A stretch of DNA of 64,000 nucleotides, from contig NZ_JAJEPR010000007.1 of assembly GCF_020686945.1 (NCBI RefSeq), positions 62,001 to 126,000 of the forward strand, given 5' to 3'. How positions within the stretch are numbered: the stretch's first letter is position 1; every line of letters begins with the position of its first letter. Shown here piece after piece: positions 63,149 through 64,000 of this stretch. Source of the DNA: Limivivens faecihominis. Lineage in GTDB: Bacteria > Bacillota > Clostridia > Lachnospirales > Lachnospiraceae. Both the position numbers and the translations under genes were made by a program. Under the pieces are notes generated by a model. It saw only the letters and a program-made list of their open reading frames with translations, did no database searches and had not been told where the DNA came from.

Positions 63149-64000
63149 TTATTTGATCTTTGCCAGTTCCGTTGTTACATCGGTATCCGGATCTGCAACG
63201 ATAGCTGTCAGTGCAGATAAGAGCTGTTCGGACTGATCCGGCTGAAGCGCCTGGTCCGTATAAGCGATAAAGCCCTGCACACCGTCTGATACATATTGGC
63301 TGAACTGATAAGCCAGCGGATCCATATTTTCTTCTTTACAGGATGTCGCAACGGTTGAGAAAGTGCCTGTACGCTCACAGCTGATGGTCTGCTCTTCGTT
63401 GCTCATCATGAATTTTACAAATCTCTCAGCAGCTTCTCTGTGCTCACTGGAATTGCTGATTGCCAGAGTGTTTGCTACACCACCATACAGATAACCACTC
63501 TCATCTTCAGCTCCTCCTGTTACCTTCGGGAACGGGAAATAAGAGAAATCTTTTGCTCTTGATTCATCTGCTGTGAAGGTCGGAATAGACCAGGAACCCG
63601 TAATCATCATAGCGGCTTTTCCTGCTGCAAAAACAGCCTCAGCTGTAGTCGCATCCATGGAAAGATTTCCGTTAATAAATCCTTCCTGTGCCAGAGATCG
63701 AAGTTCTTCTCCTGCCTGTACAAAAGGCGCTTCTGTAAAGTTCTTGTCTCCGTAGCAGACTTCCTGATAAAGGTCTACACCACCGGTTCTCTGTGCCAGA
63801 TAAGAAAACCATCCCAGGAACGGCCAACGATCTTTTCCGCCGACAGCAATCGGTGTTACTCCATTTTCAGAAAGGGTGTGAATCACTTCTTTTAACTCAT
63901 CATAGGTTTCCGGAACTTCTACATTGTTTTCCTCAAAAATCCGCTGATTGTACCAGACGGCCATGCAGGTAATCGAAGTCGGAATACCATATACCTTATC
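63149..64000 (-). CDS. Extracellular sugar-binding protein, C-terminal part (runs off right edge)
   Basis: The frame is open to the edge; 283 residues of the C-terminal part are present and the signal sequence lies outside. The sequence DKVYGIPTSITCMAVWYNQRIFEENNVEVPETYDELKEVIHTLSENGVTPIAVGG is the hinge region of family 1 sugar-binding proteins. AVFAAGKAAMMITGSWSIPTF and YLYGGVANTLAISNSSEHREAAERFVKFMMSNEEQ follow. It would deliver xylooligosaccharides to the two permeases downstream. The internal ATG at 63964 is not the real start. The regulator and any sensor kinase of the operon may lie further right. Confidence 0.93.
   Translation of the reverse strand, partial: DKVYGIPTSITCMAVWYNQRIFEENNVEVPETYDELKEVIHTLSENGVTPIAVGGKDRWPFLGWFSYLAQRTGGVDLYQEVCYGDKNFTEAPFVQAGEELRSLAQEGFINGNLSMDATTAEAVFAAGKAAMMITGSWSIPTFTADESRAKDFSYFPFPKVTGGAEDESGYLYGGVANTLAISNSSEHREAAERFVKFMMSNEEQTISCERTGTFSTVATSCKEENMDPLAYQFSQYVSDGVQGFIAYTDQALQPDQSEQLLSALTAIVADPDTDVTTELAKIK

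Overview
The window looks like a chromosomal segment of a gut Lachnospiraceae (Clostridia, Firmicutes). The signs are moderate GC with AT-rich intergenic regions, strong AGGAGG ribosome-binding sites, sugar ABC-importer operons lacking a local ATPase, GH130/epimerase mannoside genes, and Lachnospiraceae-type surface proteins (SH3-NlpC/P60-3D and CAP/Ig-like). Most genes are on the minus strand. No rRNA, phage, integrase or classical IS transposase was seen.

Layout. 1-4.1 kb: partial acyl-ACP thioesterase, tRNA-Gln, a cation diffusion facilitator with a structured leader, and nicotinate phosphoribosyltransferase. 4.1-7.1 kb: a 202-bp hairpin, then an unrecognised coiled-coil protein, a 99-residue Hsp70 remnant and a methyltransferase. 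7.3-10.8 kb: a nitrosative-stress module (hcp, iron-sulfur protein, Crp/Fnr regulator) with a candidate operator at -41.5. 10.8-13.5 kb: an Rpn/PDDEXK nuclease gene and three copies of an undescribed repeat element. 13.5-19.5 kb: oleate hydratase with TetR, and glmM-glmS. 19.7-26.2 kb: membrane and surface proteins. 26.2-33.0 kb: small hydrolase, SEC-C protein, ABC exporter, phosphoglucomutase, and a multibranched 205-bp hairpin element. 33.1-33.8 kb: the largest copy of the repeat element. 33.8-41.1 kb: a beta-mannoside locus (GH130, epimerase, GH36, LacI) whose importer and second GH130 gene are broken by apparent deletions. 41.2-43.1 kb: two GNATs and upp. 43.1-49.7 kb: a Ugp-like importer with a phosphodiesterase and a divergent DeoR regulator. 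49.7-55.4 kb: transporters (NhaC, PTS EIIC-like, ThrE pair), DUF362 and DUF1700. 55.4-58.9 kb: cell-wall hydrolase, tRNA-Arg, YitT. 59.0-64.0 kb: beta-xyloside operon (binding protein, two permeases, GH43) ending in an AraC-type response regulator.

The strongest candidate for something undescribed is the repeat family at about 10.8, 12.0, 13.4 and 33.4 kb. Its ends are conserved (AATAAGGGGCTTACGTCA and its reverse complement), flanked by hairpins whose stems vary but stay paired. It encloses 1, 6 or 8 units of a palindromic TTGACT...AGTCAA repeat spaced by about 53 bp, close to five helical turns. Three of the four copies lie around the Rpn-type nuclease gene, so a functional link is possible but unproven. 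Other points of interest are the decayed mannan importer, shared candidate LacI operators, the class II-positioned site upstream of the hcp module, and several very long intergenic hairpins.
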